Shown here one piece after another: positions 1-10,129 of a DNA stretch of 64,000 nt. The DNA is taken from the NCBI GenBank assembly GCA_965215545.1, contig OZ244066.1, forward strand, positions 930,001 to 994,000. Direction: 5' to 3'. The position numbers and the translations under genes are program-made. Each line of letters starts with the position of its first letter. The stretch's first letter is position 1. Below the pieces are notes generated by a model. That model searched no databases and was not told where the DNA came from. It worked only from the letters and a program-made list of their open reading frames with translations. Source of the DNA: MPNP01 sp965215545 (lineage in GTDB: Bacteria; Pseudomonadota; Alphaproteobacteria; Rhodobacterales; Rhodobacteraceae).

Positions 1-1046
1 CCATCGTCGCGCAACACGACGATGTCCTCAAGGCGAATGCCAAAGCGATCAGGGAGATAGATACCCGGTTCAATCGAAAACACCATGCCTTTCTCCAGAA
101 TGCCGGTCGCTGTGGACACCATATAGGGCGGTTCATGCACGTCAACACCCAGACCGTGTCCGGTCCGGTGGATGAAACACTCTCCATACCCCGCATCCTC
201 AATGACCGCACGCGCGGCCCGATCCACACCGGCGATGCTGTTCCCGGGCCGGGCCGCGTCCAGGGCAGCCTCGACAGCGGCGTTGGCAATGGCATGAATT
301 GTCCCGAACGCCTCCGGTTCCGGACCCACGACGGCCATCCGGGTGATGTCACTGTTGTACCCGTCGATCTTGCCGCCGATATCGACGACGACAGCATCCC
401 CGGCTCTCAGGCGGCGTGGACCCGGCGCATGATGGGGCAGTGCGCTGTTGGGACCCGATCCGACAATCGCAAATTGCATCACGGCACCCGCCTCGGCAAA
501 ACTGCGCCGAACAGTTTCGACGATCTCGATCTCACGGACACCCGGCCTGATGGCTGCCATGGCCGCATCCATGGCCCTGTCGGCAATCCCGGCTGCTGTC
601 TGCAGGGCCGCAATCTCGCCGTTGTCCTTGATCTGCCGCAGACGTCCCACCGTCGATTCGGTAAAGACGATCACGGCCTCTGGCAGGACTCTCTGGACAA
701 GCATGGCAAAATCGGCCCGCATGGTTTCATCAAGTGCCAGTGTGCCCACGCCCGCACCCATGTCCGCCACTGCTGCCCGCAGGGCCGCATCCGGCCCGTC
801 GGCATCACGCCATGCATGGACCTGCATGGCCACCACAGGCTTCACATCTCCGGCTGTCAGCGCCGGGACAAGAAACGCAACGCGCTCCGAACCGATCAGC
901 AGCAGACACGGTCGCTCATCGGGATGGGGATACCAGCCAAGCAGCCACTGCATGTGGGAGCCCGGCCCGAGCACCACAAGGTCGACTCCCGCAGAGACCA
1001 TCGCTGTGCGGAGTTCCGCAAGACGGCATTGGATGCGATCTGTCAC
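1..1046 (-). CDS. M24 family Xaa-Pro peptidase (C-terminus cut by window edge)
   Basis: A reading frame open to the window edge encodes a pita-bread fold metallopeptidase, expected to be a cytoplasmic proline-specific aminopeptidase or dipeptidase. The N-terminal creatinase-like domain spans about residues 1-125. The catalytic domain shows the expected metal ligands: two Asp in DIGGKIDGYNSD, His in GHGLGVDVHE, Glu in SIEPGIY and Glu in RLEDIVV. The start is a GTG at 1046; an in-frame stop lies seven codons upstream, and AGGG lies about 8 nt before the GTG. Some 20-30 C-terminal residues lie beyond position 1. M24 paralogues are often assigned to creatinase or ectoine hydrolase, so substrate is not settled. 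Confidence 0.9.
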   Translation of the reverse strand, partial: MTDRIQCRLAELRTAMVSAGVDLVVLGPGSHMQWLLGWYPHPDERPCLLLIGSERVAFLVPALTAGDVKPVVAMQVHAWRDADGPDAALRAAVADMGAGVGTLALDETMRADFAMLVQRVLPEAVIVFTESTVGRLRQIKDNGEIAALQTAAGIADRAMDAAMAAIRPGVREIEIVETVRRSFAEAGAVMQFAIVGSGPNSALPHHAPGPRRLRAGDAVVVDIGGKIDGYNSDITRMAVVGPEPEAFGTIHAIANAAVEAALDAARPGNSIAGVDRAARAVIEDAGYGECFIHRTGHGLGVDVHEPPYMVSTATGILEKGMVFSIEPGIYLPDRFGIRLEDIVVLRDD

Positions 1047-2213
1047 GACGGGGCCCTGTTCATTTCATCCAGTCCCGGCACAGGACAGGCGGCATCGCCC
1101 TGAACCCTGGTGATGCCGGGAGTCTTGCCAACCTCTTCTGGCTGGCCTGAATGCGCCGCCTGTGCACCCGCACCCCCTGCCATCCGAACCCATGATCTCG
1201 GTGCAGATTGCCGTCCATCGGTGCAGGCAGGAGAGCCACAACGACCGAAACAGACGGAGTCGTGGCCTCGGGATGAGGCCAGATCGGGGACATCACATCG
1301 AGCATATCAGTTGTCTGCATGTCCGTAGGGTAAGCAATCGGGGTCTGCGACTGTCGTGCTGAATACCCTGTGGCGGTCTGCCGCTGCAAGGTGGCATCCA
1401 GGACCGTCGCAGGCAAGCAGGCAAATTTCCTTGCCGACCCGATCCGGGCCATCAGATCATCGAGCAGGCGGTCCATCATCGCATCGCAAGTGGCCAGTTG
1501 CTCCGGTGCCAGGAACCCGTCCGTTTGATGTCCCTGCCCTTCCACCATCCGGTGAGCACGGGTCCAATGGACGCATGTTGGCAATCGAGAATCCAGACCC
1601 ATTGGCCACCGGAGTGCGCATGACCGACATATCGGGGGCCCGCTCGGCGATGCGCGGCTTGATGTTCAGGGGCCTGAACAGGGGCAGAGAGTCATCGCCG
1701 CTGCAGGGCAGATCCAGAAGGACCACGGGCTGGTCCTGCAGATCAGCGAACGACAGTTCCGTCCAGGCGGCAGGGGGATGCATTTCACCCAGGAGGATCG
1801 AGCGACCGTTGCACCTCAGAGTAGAGTGACACGGGGGTCACCATTCGTTAGCCCTAACCTGACCATGCGGATGTCGGTTGCTGATCGCGACCGGGCCATG
1901 GTGCCCCGAACCGTGGATACCGCGCGGGGCCGGAATCAGCCTGATGGCATCCCGCAAGGCCACCCGGCTGGCACTCTGGCAGGCTCCCGACCATCGACCG
2001 GGGACGCTGTTGCTGTCCTGGTACGACCCGACGGGCGGCCAGCCAATATGTCCCTGCAGGCTGCGAATGCGATGAATTGGGCAGGGCTCGATCCGGACAC
2101 CAATCCCGCATGTCGGGAACGGATGCCGCCGAGAACGGTCTGCAGACGATGGAGGTGCCCCGGAGAACACCGTCCCCCGGGGGGGCGTGACGGATCGGCA
2201 AGCGGATGATCGG
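1047..2213. other. 1.17 kb without a confident gene
   Basis: No frame here resembles a family I recognise. A minus-strand frame at 1060-1602 and another at 1457-1783 have some protein-like stretches (for example LLDDLMARIG, and LPLFRPLNIKPRIAERAPDMSV), which could be pieces of a decayed, frameshifted gene. Neither has a clear ribosome-binding site or a full domain. I looked for lolA, a frequent ftsK neighbour in this class, and did not find it. Confidence 0.4.
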
Positions 2214-4811
2214 TTACTGGGGCCGGAGGATCTCCCGTTTGCCGACGTGGTTGGCGGGCGAGACGATGCCCTCTTCCTCCATGCGCTCGACAATCCGGGC
2301 GGCCTTGTTGTAGCCGATTTCCATCTTGCGCTGGAGGTAGGAGACGGACACTTTCTCATCACGCATGATGATCGCCACGGCCTCCTCGTACTCGTCATCA
2401 CCCGAGGTGGTCCGATCAAGGCCGAGCATCTGGTTCACCTCATCCTCGGTTTCCGTATCGGGCCCGTCCAGGATGCCCGGGTGATAGTCGGGGGGTCCCA
2501 GCGAGCGCAGGTAATCGACCACCTGCTCGACCTCCCGGTCGGAGACAAAGGGACCGTGGACACGCTCGACCCGGCCGCCACCGGACATGTACAGCATGTC
2601 ACCCATGCCGAGCAGCTGTTCGGCACCCTGCTCACCGAGAATCGTCCGGCTGTCGACCTTCTGGGAAACCTGGAAGGAGATCCGGGTCGGGAAATTGGCC
2701 TTGATGACCCCGGTGATCACATCGACAGACGGGCGCTGCGTTGCCAGAATGATGTGGATCCCCGAGGCACGGGCCATCTGGGCCAGCCGCTGGACACAGG
2801 CCTCGATCTCCTTCCCGGCCACGATCATGAGATCGGCCATCTCGTCGACGACAACAACGATATAGGGCAGGATCTCGGTAGTGAGGGTTTCCGTCTCGTA
2901 CAGGGGCGCACCGGTCTCGCTGTCAAAGCCGATCTGATGCTCCCTGTTGATGGTCTGACCGCTCTTCTCGGCTTCCCGCATGCGGAGGTTGTACCCATCG
3001 ATGTTCCGGACACCGAGTCGTGACATCTTGCGGTACCGTGACTCCATTTCCACAACGGCCCATTTCAGGACAGCCACGGCGTTCTTGGGGTCGGTGACAA
3101 CCGGCGCCATGAGGTGGGGAATGCCCTCATAGACACTGAGTTCGAGCATCTTGGGATCAACCAGGATCAGCCGGCACTGCTCGGGCGAGAGGGAATAGAG
3201 CAGACTGAGAATCATCGTGTTGATGGCCACGGACTTGCCGGACCCGGTGGTCCCGGCGATCAGGAGGTGGGGCATGCTGGCCAGATCGACGATGACCGGA
3301 TCGCCACCGATGTTCTTGCCCAGGACAATCGGCAGGCGTTTGGTGCTGTCGGAAAATTCGTCGCGGGCGGCAAGATCCTTGAAGTAGACGGTTTCGCGGG
3401 TGGCATTGGGCAACTCGATGCCAATGTAGGATTCGCCTGGCACGGTCGAGATCCGCGCCGACAGGGCCGCCATGGAGCGGGCGATGTCGTCAGCGAGACC
3501 CATCACCCGACTGGTCTTGAGTCCCGGGGCCGGTGACAGTTGGTACAGCGTCACGACAGGGCCGGGCCGGACCGTCTTGATCTCGCCCTGGACACCATAA
3601 TCCTCAAGCACACCTTCCAGTGCCCTGGCGTTCTGCTGGAGCGATGCCGTGGACTGGGCAATCGAAAACACATGATCCGGGGTCTCAAGCAGGTCCAGCG
3701 AGGGTCTGACATAGGCCCCGCTGTCTCTCTCAAGCGGCAAGGTGCCCTGGGACCGCTTCCGGGTTGGTGTGCCAGCCCGGCGTGACGTGCGCTGCCGGGT
3801 CAACACGACACGCGGGCCGCCTTCATCCTGCGGCAGGTCAGCACTTGACAGCACTCCACACGCATCATCAAAGCCTTCGGGCATCAGCTCGAGCTGCGGA
3901 CCCGGTTGCCGGCGTTTGGAAATGGTCGTCGTGGCAAACCGTCGCTGGTTGAGTTGCGCGTCGGGTGCATCGTAATCCGATGCAAGGAGAGCGCCGATCC
4001 CTTTCAGGACCCGACCGATGGAAATCCGCCGCTTTCGGGCCGGCGCGCGCCTCGGTGCAACGGAAGACTCTTCGTCCTCGGTCTCGTAGCGGCTGCGTTG
4101 CACCGCGTCCGCATCGGATGCCCCGCCATCGGCCACCATGTCCTCGAGGGCAACGGTGGCCGTCATCTGCGCAGCCTTCCGGCGCCGGCGCTTCCTGATC
4201 AGGGCAAAGGGCAGAAGCAGGAGCCAGAGGGAGGCGGTGCGCACTTCCGGGATCGTGACGCCGAATGACAGCAGACCCAACGGGACAAGCAGAGTGTAGC
4301 CGGCATACCGGACGAACAGATCAATGGTCGGCTGAGCCGACGGAAAGGCAAAGACCATGCTGGCAAAGGCCGTATCACCGATAATCCCGCCGAGTCCGAA
4401 ATGGTGCTGCCAGTGATCGGGACGGACCTGGGCGGCAAGAAAAGCGCAGGCAAGGAGCAGAAAGATCGGGAAGAACCAGATTCTGTACAGGAGATGGGAG
4501 GGGGACTGGTGACAGAAGAGCCGCACACCCCAGGCAAGCAGGTAGACCACAAGCGCAAAGGCGGCATGACCGAGGGTGGTGATCAGATAGCTGGCGACCA
4601 TCGCACCATGGCTGCCAACGAGATTTTGCGGAGGTGCGCCCGTGGCGGTGAACCAGCCGGGATCATCCGGCGAATAGGAGCCAAGGGCGAGGGCGAGGGC
4701 GAGGGCGAGGGCCAGAAGGAGAAGGCCGGAACACTCGAGGATCCGGTTGATCAGGAAACGGTGCCAGTATTCCCCGAGGAGGGCGCGGCGTTGGCGGAGC
4801 TGGTAAGTCAT
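2214..4811 (-). CDS. ftsK: DNA translocase FtsK
   Basis: A septum-anchored, ATP-driven DNA pump that clears the chromosome terminus during division. The N-terminal ~200 residues hold several membrane spans followed by a basic stretch (RKRRRRKA). A linker precedes the RecA-like motor, with Walker A GTTGSGKS near residue 520 and Walker B VVVVDEMAD near 655, then the conserved LATQRPSVDVITG segment. The C-terminal ~65 residues form the winged-helix gamma domain, which reads KOPS orientation. The ATG at 4811 is preferred because it overlaps the dapC stop as ATGA; an in-frame ATG also exists at 4841. Length is normal for the family. Confidence 0.96.
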   Translation of the reverse strand: MTYQLRQRRALLGEYWHRFLINRILECSGLLLLALALALALALGSYSPDDPGWFTATGAPPQNLVGSHGAMVASYLITTLGHAAFALVVYLLAWGVRLFCHQSPSHLLYRIWFFPIFLLLACAFLAAQVRPDHWQHHFGLGGIIGDTAFASMVFAFPSAQPTIDLFVRYAGYTLLVPLGLLSFGVTIPEVRTASLWLLLLPFALIRKRRRRKAAQMTATVALEDMVADGGASDADAVQRSRYETEDEESSVAPRRAPARKRRISIGRVLKGIGALLASDYDAPDAQLNQRRFATTTISKRRQPGPQLELMPEGFDDACGVLSSADLPQDEGGPRVVLTRQRTSRRAGTPTRKRSQGTLPLERDSGAYVRPSLDLLETPDHVFSIAQSTASLQQNARALEGVLEDYGVQGEIKTVRPGPVVTLYQLSPAPGLKTSRVMGLADDIARSMAALSARISTVPGESYIGIELPNATRETVYFKDLAARDEFSDSTKRLPIVLGKNIGGDPVIVDLASMPHLLIAGTTGSGKSVAINTMILSLLYSLSPEQCRLILVDPKMLELSVYEGIPHLMAPVVTDPKNAVAVLKWAVVEMESRYRKMSRLGVRNIDGYNLRMREAEKSGQTINREHQIGFDSETGAPLYETETLTTEILPYIVVVVDEMADLMIVAGKEIEACVQRLAQMARASGIHIILATQRPSVDVITGVIKANFPTRISFQVSQKVDSRTILGEQGAEQLLGMGDMLYMSGGGRVERVHGPFVSDREVEQVVDYLRSLGPPDYHPGILDGPDTETEDEVNQMLGLDRTTSGDDEYEEAVAIIMRDEKVSVSYLQRKMEIGYNKAARIVERMEEEGIVSPANHVGKREILRPQ
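4684..4712. repeat. Hexanucleotide tandem repeat inside ftsK
   Basis: About four and a half copies of AGGGCG occur in tandem, encoding alternating Leu-Ala in the first membrane segment of FtsK. Unit gain or loss would keep the reading frame and change only the length of the hydrophobic run. Confidence 0.85.
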
Positions 4812-6007
4812 GCCTGGGCTCGCAGTGGTGGTGCCATGCAACCGGCAATCGCCTGCAGTCCGCGTTCAAGGGCAGCGAGGCCCTCGACCAGTGCAACCCG
4901 GATATACGGAACGCCCGGGTTGGCCTCATCGGTCTCATGCGTGAAGTAGCGCCCGGGGACGACCCGAACGCCATGATCCTGCCAGAGAGCCTTCGTGGCC
5001 TGTTCACCATCCGCAACGTCCAGCCAGAGAAACAATCCCGCTTGCGGGCTACGATAGCCGGCCATGCCACCAAGGATGCTGTCGGCCAGTTCGTATTTCT
5101 GCCGATAGTGGGTCCGGCCCGCCTCCACATGGGCTTCATCAGACCACGCCCTGGCCGCCGCGCGTTGCAACGGAACCGTCAGCACCGGTTCATTGTAGCT
5201 ACGGAAATGCTTGATACGGTTGATGGCCAACGCCCCACCAGCGATAAAGCCACACCGGATCCCGGGGAGACTCGATCGCTTGGAGAGTGAATTGAGCACC
5301 ACGGCATGCTCAAAGCCGTGATCCATCCGGGCGGCGACTTCCAGCATGCTCGTCGGGGGATCATGGCGGTAGACTTCCGAATAGCATTCATCGGTGATCA
5401 CGAGAAAATCGTAGGTCCGGGCCAGTGCGAGGAGATCCTCGAGATAGCGCCTCGAGGCCACGGATCCCTGGGGGTTGGAGGGCGAACAGACAAAGACAAT
5501 GGCCGTCTGCTTGAGAATATCCTCACCCAGAGCGTCATAGCGGGGCAGATAGCCGGTCGAGCGGGTGGCAGGAACAAAATGCGGGGCTGCACCGGCAGAC
5601 AGGGCTGCACCGGCATAGACCTGATAGAACGGATTGGGCATCAGGGCCAGGGGAGGTGCGCCCCGTCGTCGTTCCGGACAGAGGGCCATGCAGGCGCTGA
5701 ACAGCCCCTCACGGGATCCGTTGCAGACGATGATGTTGTCATCAGCATCAAGCCCGACGCCGTAACGCCGGCTGATCCAGGTCCCGATCGCGCCCCGCAA
5801 TTCCGGCGTTCCAAAGTGCTTGGGATAGCGGCCAAAGGCATCCAGATGCTGGGGCAGATCAGCAAAGATCCAGCGCGGGAAGGCCTGGCGGGGCTCACCG
5901 ATCGAGAGATCGATCACGTCGCCACCCGGGGGAAGATCTCCCAGCAGACTCCGCAACCTGTCAAACGTATAGCCCGGCAATCTTGCCAGACGTTCCGGGG
6001 ACTCCAT
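4808..6007 (-). CDS. dapC: Class I/II aminotransferase, probable N-succinyldiaminopimelate aminotransferase
   Basis: A fold-type I PLP enzyme of about 399 residues. The Schiff-base lysine lies in LNSLSKRSSLPGIRCGF (about residue 242); the cofactor-binding CSPSNPQG and VITDECYSE segments precede it. The motif surrounding the lysine is typical of DapC, which makes N-succinyl-LL-2,6-diaminopimelate in lysine and peptidoglycan synthesis. The ATG at 6007 follows AGGCAGGGT; upstream in-frame codons lack family similarity. Its stop overlaps the ftsK start, so the two genes are probably co-transcribed. The exact substrate is inferred; a related aminotransferase role is possible. Confidence 0.82.
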   Translation of the reverse strand: MESPERLARLPGYTFDRLRSLLGDLPPGGDVIDLSIGEPRQAFPRWIFADLPQHLDAFGRYPKHFGTPELRGAIGTWISRRYGVGLDADDNIIVCNGSREGLFSACMALCPERRRGAPPLALMPNPFYQVYAGAALSAGAAPHFVPATRSTGYLPRYDALGEDILKQTAIVFVCSPSNPQGSVASRRYLEDLLALARTYDFLVITDECYSEVYRHDPPTSMLEVAARMDHGFEHAVVLNSLSKRSSLPGIRCGFIAGGALAINRIKHFRSYNEPVLTVPLQRAAARAWSDEAHVEAGRTHYRQKYELADSILGGMAGYRSPQAGLFLWLDVADGEQATKALWQDHGVRVVPGRYFTHETDEANPGVPYIRVALVEGLAALERGLQAIAGCMAPPLRAQA

Positions 6008-6187
6008 ACCCTGCCTCACTGTTGTCGGGGACGTCTTGACCGGTCCCGCGTTTTTTTCCAATATATCACAGGAAACGGGTCGGCGCCAATCTGCAGATAT
6101 CCAGGGTCCACAATCAGGGTTTCTGGGCGCTGAAGACCGGGGAGAAGGGGTCGCAGAATCAAGGATATTGGTGGCTTTTGCGGGGAT

Positions 6188-6907
6188 ATGGGGATGATCA
6201 CGACATTGCTGGTTGAGCAGGATGAGATCCGCCGAACGGCCCTGTCGTGCTTCCTTGCATCCACCAGGAACCATCGCATGCTGGCTTTTGCCGATGCCGG
6301 GCAGCCAACCGATGAGGATCTCGGTGAGGCCGCCATGGCTCTCCTGTCAACGGATATCCCGAACGCCATCAATCGGATCAGCAGGACAGTCACCGCCACC
6401 GGTCGGACGGCCATTCCGATCGTGATCCTCGCCAACAGCACGGAAAGGGATGATCTGGCGGCGGCGGTTGAGTCTTGCGGGCATGTCGAGATCCTGACCA
6501 AGCCCTTTGCCGGCAGTGACCTCCTTGCAGCGATGCATGCCGTCATCACCGAGCAGCACTACCGGCACGAGACACCCTTCCGAATTGGCCCAGTCGAGGT
6601 GATCCCGGCCACGATGCACATTGCCCACCCGGACGGGACAATCCATCCCATCACCAACATGCAACTGCGGTTGCTGGTCTGTCTGTTGAATGCCCGGGGG
6701 ATCCCGCTGAATCGGCAGGACCTCCTTGCCAAGGTCTGGGGCTATGCCCCGAACACCACCACGAGCACCATTGATACGCACATCTATCAGCTGCGCCAGA
6801 AGATCGAGACCGATCCCTCCAACCCGGCAGTCATCGTCCATGGGGACCATGGGTACGTCATCAAGGCCACGGATGGGGAAGCCGGACAGGAACGTGCCCA
6901 TGGGTAA
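6188..6907 (+). CDS. Orphan OmpR-type response regulator with diverged receiver
   Basis: The protein has a receiver-like N-terminal half (residues ~1-120, LLVEQDE at the start and LTKPFAGSDLL near the usual conserved Lys) and an OmpR/PhoB winged helix (residues ~130-230). The latter shows the typical NRQDLLAKVWGY and TIDTHIYQLRQKIE segments and ends in HGDHGYVI. The usual phospho-acceptor Asp context is not obvious, so the receiver may be phosphorylation-independent. No histidine kinase is nearby. It diverges from dapC-ftsK and overlaps the next gene by 8 nt. An alternative ATG lies two codons downstream at 6194. Confidence 0.85.
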   Translation: MGMITTLLVEQDEIRRTALSCFLASTRNHRMLAFADAGQPTDEDLGEAAMALLSTDIPNAINRISRTVTATGRTAIPIVILANSTERDDLAAAVESCGHVEILTKPFAGSDLLAAMHAVITEQHYRHETPFRIGPVEVIPATMHIAHPDGTIHPITNMQLRLLVCLLNARGIPLNRQDLLAKVWGYAPNTTTSTIDTHIYQLRQKIETDPSNPAVIVHGDHGYVIKATDGEAGQERAHG

Positions 6908-7730
6908 CGAGGCACGGTTTTCGATCGCCACGTGGAACATCAACTCCGTCCGGCTGCGGGAGTCTCTGGTCCAGCGCTTCCTGCGCGACACTGATCCGGA
7001 TGTGCTGTGCCTCCAGGAGATCAAATCCCCGGCCGACCAGGTCAACGTGTCAGGGTTTGCCGAGGCCGGATGGCCCCATCATGCCATTCGTGGCCAGAAA
7101 GGCTACAATGGGGTGATGATCCTCTCGAAACTGCCCCTTGAACCCATTGCCGAGCGATGCATCCACGGCAAGGATGAGGCCCGGCACATCGCCTGTCGCC
7201 TGGCCAACGGGATCACCATCGAGAACTTCTACGTTCCCGCCGGGGGCTACATCGCCGACCCCGAAACCAGTGAAAAGTTCGCTGACAAACTGGCCTATCT
7301 TGATGGTTTGCAGCGCTGGACAACGGAGAATCCGCCACGCAGGACCATTCTGGTCGGCGATCTCAATGTCGCCCCGGCCCCTGATGACGTCTGGTCCCAC
7401 CGCCAACTGCTGACCGTCGTCAGTCACACGCCCCGGGAAACGGAGACCTTGATGGCCATCATGGCGGCTGGCGGCTGGACGGACATCACCCGCCGCCACA
7501 ACCCCGAGGGGAAACTCTATTCCTGGTGGTCCTACCGGGCCCGGGATTGGCAGGCTTCCGATCGCGGCCGTCGACTGGACCACATCTGGGCCAGTCAGGA
7601 CCTCAAGGACCATTCCACGGACAGTGCGATCATCCGCGATGCCCGGGGTTGGCCACGCCCTTCCGACCATGTTCCGGTGCTCGCCCGGTTTGATCTGACA
7701 GGACTGGCATGGCCCGATCTGGTCCCATGA
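6900..7730 (+). CDS. xthA: Exodeoxyribonuclease III (AP endonuclease)
   Basis: A base-excision repair enzyme that cleaves at abasic sites and has 3' exonuclease/phosphatase activity. The 276-residue protein has the endonuclease/exonuclease/phosphatase fold motifs in order: ATWNINSVR, LCLQEIK (metal-binding Glu), GDLNVAPAPDD, RLDHIWAS and the catalytic PSDHVPV near the C-terminus. The ATG at 6900 overlaps the stop of the preceding response regulator gene, implying translational coupling of the two. Length and motifs are standard. Confidence 0.95.
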   Translation: MGNEARFSIATWNINSVRLRESLVQRFLRDTDPDVLCLQEIKSPADQVNVSGFAEAGWPHHAIRGQKGYNGVMILSKLPLEPIAERCIHGKDEARHIACRLANGITIENFYVPAGGYIADPETSEKFADKLAYLDGLQRWTTENPPRRTILVGDLNVAPAPDDVWSHRQLLTVVSHTPRETETLMAIMAAGGWTDITRRHNPEGKLYSWWSYRARDWQASDRGRRLDHIWASQDLKDHSTDSAIIRDARGWPRPSDHVPVLARFDLTGLAWPDLVP

Positions 7731-7803
7731 CCGTCATTCTCCCCTTGGAGTTTGCGCCAATCAGGACCATATAGGGAACCGGAATCTGTCTGGGAGACCC
7801 ATT

Positions 7804-8697
7804 ATGCTCGGCACCACTGCTGACTCGACGCCCTCCTTTCGCGCGTCGGACCAGTCCAGCTTTGCCCAGGACGTGATCGCGGCCAGCGAGACCCAGCCCG
7901 TCCTGGTGTATTTCACCGCATCATGGTGCGGGCCCTGCAAGACGCTGGGTCCCGTGCTTGAAAAGGTTGTCAACGCCCAAAAGGGCAGGATCCTCTGCTA
8001 CAAGTACGATATCGATGCGAATCGCTCCCTGGCGGCCCAGATGGGGATCCAGTCGATCCCGGCCATCTTTGCCTTCCATGCCGGCCGTCCCATCGATGGG
8101 TTCATGGGAGCCAAAACGGAAAGCGAGCTCAGGGACTTCATCCGTTCGATCCTCGCCAAGACTGTCGGCGAGGACGACTCTGATCCCCTTGATGCCGCTG
8201 AAGCCCTGCTCGCCGATGGGGCCGTCATGGATGCCATGCAGATCTTTGGTGCCTGTCTGACCGAGACTCCCGAAGAGAGCCGGGCCTATGCCGGCATGAT
8301 TCAATGCCGGATCCAGCTTGACGACATCGAGAACGCCGAGGCGATGCTGGAGGCCGCCCCCGCCTCCATCAGGGACTCGGATCCGATCCAGAAAGTCCGC
8401 GCCCGTCTCGATCTGGCCAGACAGGCCCAGGCCGCCGGACCCGTCGACCAGCTTCGGAGCAGCCTCGATGCCGACCCGGACAACCACCAGCATCGCTTTG
8501 ACCTGGCCATCGCCCTCCATGCCAGTGGTCACACTGACGATGCGGTCGATGAACTCCTTGAACTCTTCCGGCGCGATGGCGAGTGGAATGATGGGGCCGC
8601 CCGCAGCCAGCTCCTGCGTATCTTTGACTCACTGCCCCCCGACAACCCTTCGGTCCTGCGTGGCCGCCGGCGCCTTTCATCCCTCGTCTTTACCTGA
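7804..8697 (+). CDS. YbbN-like thioredoxin with C-terminal TPR region
   Basis: The N-terminal ~115 residues are a thioredoxin fold with an intact WCGPC active site (in YFTASWCGPCKTLGP) and the cis-Pro loop IQSIPAIF. The remaining ~180 residues are alpha-helical tetratricopeptide-like repeats, as in YbbN/CnoX, a redox-regulated holdase that works with chaperonin and DnaK. E. coli YbbN lacks the second Cys; here both cysteines are present, so oxidoreductase activity is plausible. It is followed 28 nt later by a Trm112 gene, an association typical of alphaproteobacteria. Confidence 0.88.
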   Translation: MLGTTADSTPSFRASDQSSFAQDVIAASETQPVLVYFTASWCGPCKTLGPVLEKVVNAQKGRILCYKYDIDANRSLAAQMGIQSIPAIFAFHAGRPIDGFMGAKTESELRDFIRSILAKTVGEDDSDPLDAAEALLADGAVMDAMQIFGACLTETPEESRAYAGMIQCRIQLDDIENAEAMLEAAPASIRDSDPIQKVRARLDLARQAQAAGPVDQLRSSLDADPDNHQHRFDLAIALHASGHTDDAVDELLELFRRDGEWNDGAARSQLLRIFDSLPPDNPSVLRGRRRLSSLVFT

Positions 8698-8725
8698 TCC
8701 CCCCGTCCGCAACCCGACAGATGCC

Positions 8726-8929
8726 ATGACCCGCAGATCCAACGACCCGTCCCGGCCTCACCCGTTCGATCCACGCATGCTCGAACTGCTTGTCTGTCCG
8801 GTCACCCACGGACCCCTGGAATACGATGCCGATCGTCAGGAACTTGTTTCAAGATCCGCCCATCTGGCCTACCCCATCCGGGATGGCATCCCCATCATGC
8901 TTGCCGAGGAGGCCCGTTCCATCGAGTGA
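8726..8929 (+). CDS. Trm112 family protein (YcaR-like)
   Basis: A 67-residue protein with the family signature MLELLVCPVTHGPLEYD followed by LVSRSAHLAYPIRDGIPIMLAEEAR. Family members are small activators of methyltransferases or of uncertain role in bacteria. Only one of the family's four potential zinc cysteines is kept, as in many proteobacterial members. The ATG at 8726 gives the standard length. Confidence 0.88.
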   Translation: MTRRSNDPSRPHPFDPRMLELLVCPVTHGPLEYDADRQELVSRSAHLAYPIRDGIPIMLAEEARSIE

Positions 8930-10129
8930 TCCGTGAAGCGTCCGCAACCAACGGGCGGACAAATCCGGCTTCCTTGCAAATCCTGATCCGGAAGCCCGCC
9001 GGTGGACTGTTGTTCGATTCCATCTCCGGTCCGGCAGTCCCGCTGGGCAGGCCTGACCCGAGGCAGGGCGCGGCATGTCTCGGGGCCAGTACGGGTCGCA
9101 CCCGATGGCGCAATGGACGAACCCCTGCAGAATCCGGGACTCATGGACCCGGCGGCGGCCCTTCCTGCATGCGGCCATCGCAATCTTCAGGCCCTGCGCG
9201 CAAATCTGGTGGGGGCAGATCGGGCCGGCTGTTGCACTTCAGAGCGGCAGTGGGGCAAGCTTGATATCCGCCTTGGCACGTCAACCGCCGCACCACCCCG
9301 GAAAGCCCCGTATCCGCGACCGGGAACAGGGAAACGGTCAGGTCAATCCTGGTTCGACGCCCTTTCTGGTGTCGAGTTCACAGTCACAGCAATCACCCCG
9401 GCGTGCAGGCCCTGCGACATGACACCGCTCTCTCCTTGATCATCACATGCGATGACGCCGCCACTCCGAATGGTGATCCCGTTCCCTTTCTGGGGATGCA
9501 CGCGGCACTGAAGGGCGCCACGATCTCCCGGAACCCAGACACCGCACAAGGAGCCGGATACAACGGTGCCTCCGGGGCTGGCAATCTCGCTCCCCGACAT
9601 CATCGGCCCCGACCGGTTTGCCGACGTCGACCGTCTGGACGCCGCCACCGCTCTCGCCACACCGATCCCCGGTCCGAACCTGTCGCTTTTCGGTCTGGCT
9701 GAAACGGCGCGTGCGATGCGGAGCGGGAGATGGACGGTCCCGCTCGCTCCTTGCGGGATTCGAGGCGTTCCATGATGCCACCGCGGGCAAGGCACGGGAA
9801 TCCGGTACAGCACCCACTCCCACACCCACACCGCCATCGAAAGAACCGGGACCACCTCCGCTGCTCTCGACGGCGATACCACCCTCATCCCCGCTGGTGA
9901 ACCGTTGCAACCTGTTCGTATGCGTGTGACTGATGGGGGTCCCATCCCGCCATGGGGTGGCGGTGGAGCCCATCGATGGCGAACCTGTCCGGAACCCGGG
10001 CTCCAGGGGCTGCGTTGCCATCGAGCAAGCCTGCACCCCACCCGATGGCGGCGCAGGCGGCAGGGATCCCGGCATCAATTGTCACCCGGGTACGCGGTGG
10101 TCTCGGGTGATGTGGACAACCCGATCGTC
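8930..10129. other. 1.2 kb without a confident gene
   Basis: Several overlapping frames exist on both strands but none has a recognisable domain or a convincing ribosome-binding site. Frames on the plus strand around 9403-9930 look like successive short pieces in different frames, compatible with a decayed gene, but I cannot name one. Confidence 0.35.

Noticed and set aside
135..1103. Long plus-strand frames over the first kilobase
   Set aside because: They are antisense to the M24 peptidase, whose motifs are unmistakable on the minus strand.
1838..2419. Minus-strand frame running into ftsK, considered as lolA
   Set aside because: The sequence shows no LolA-like features; its 3' part is another frame of ftsK.
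4684..4712. Hexanucleotide repeat as a CRISPR-like array
   Set aside because: The units are 6 bp without spacers and are coding. No CRISPR array or cas gene is visible in the window.
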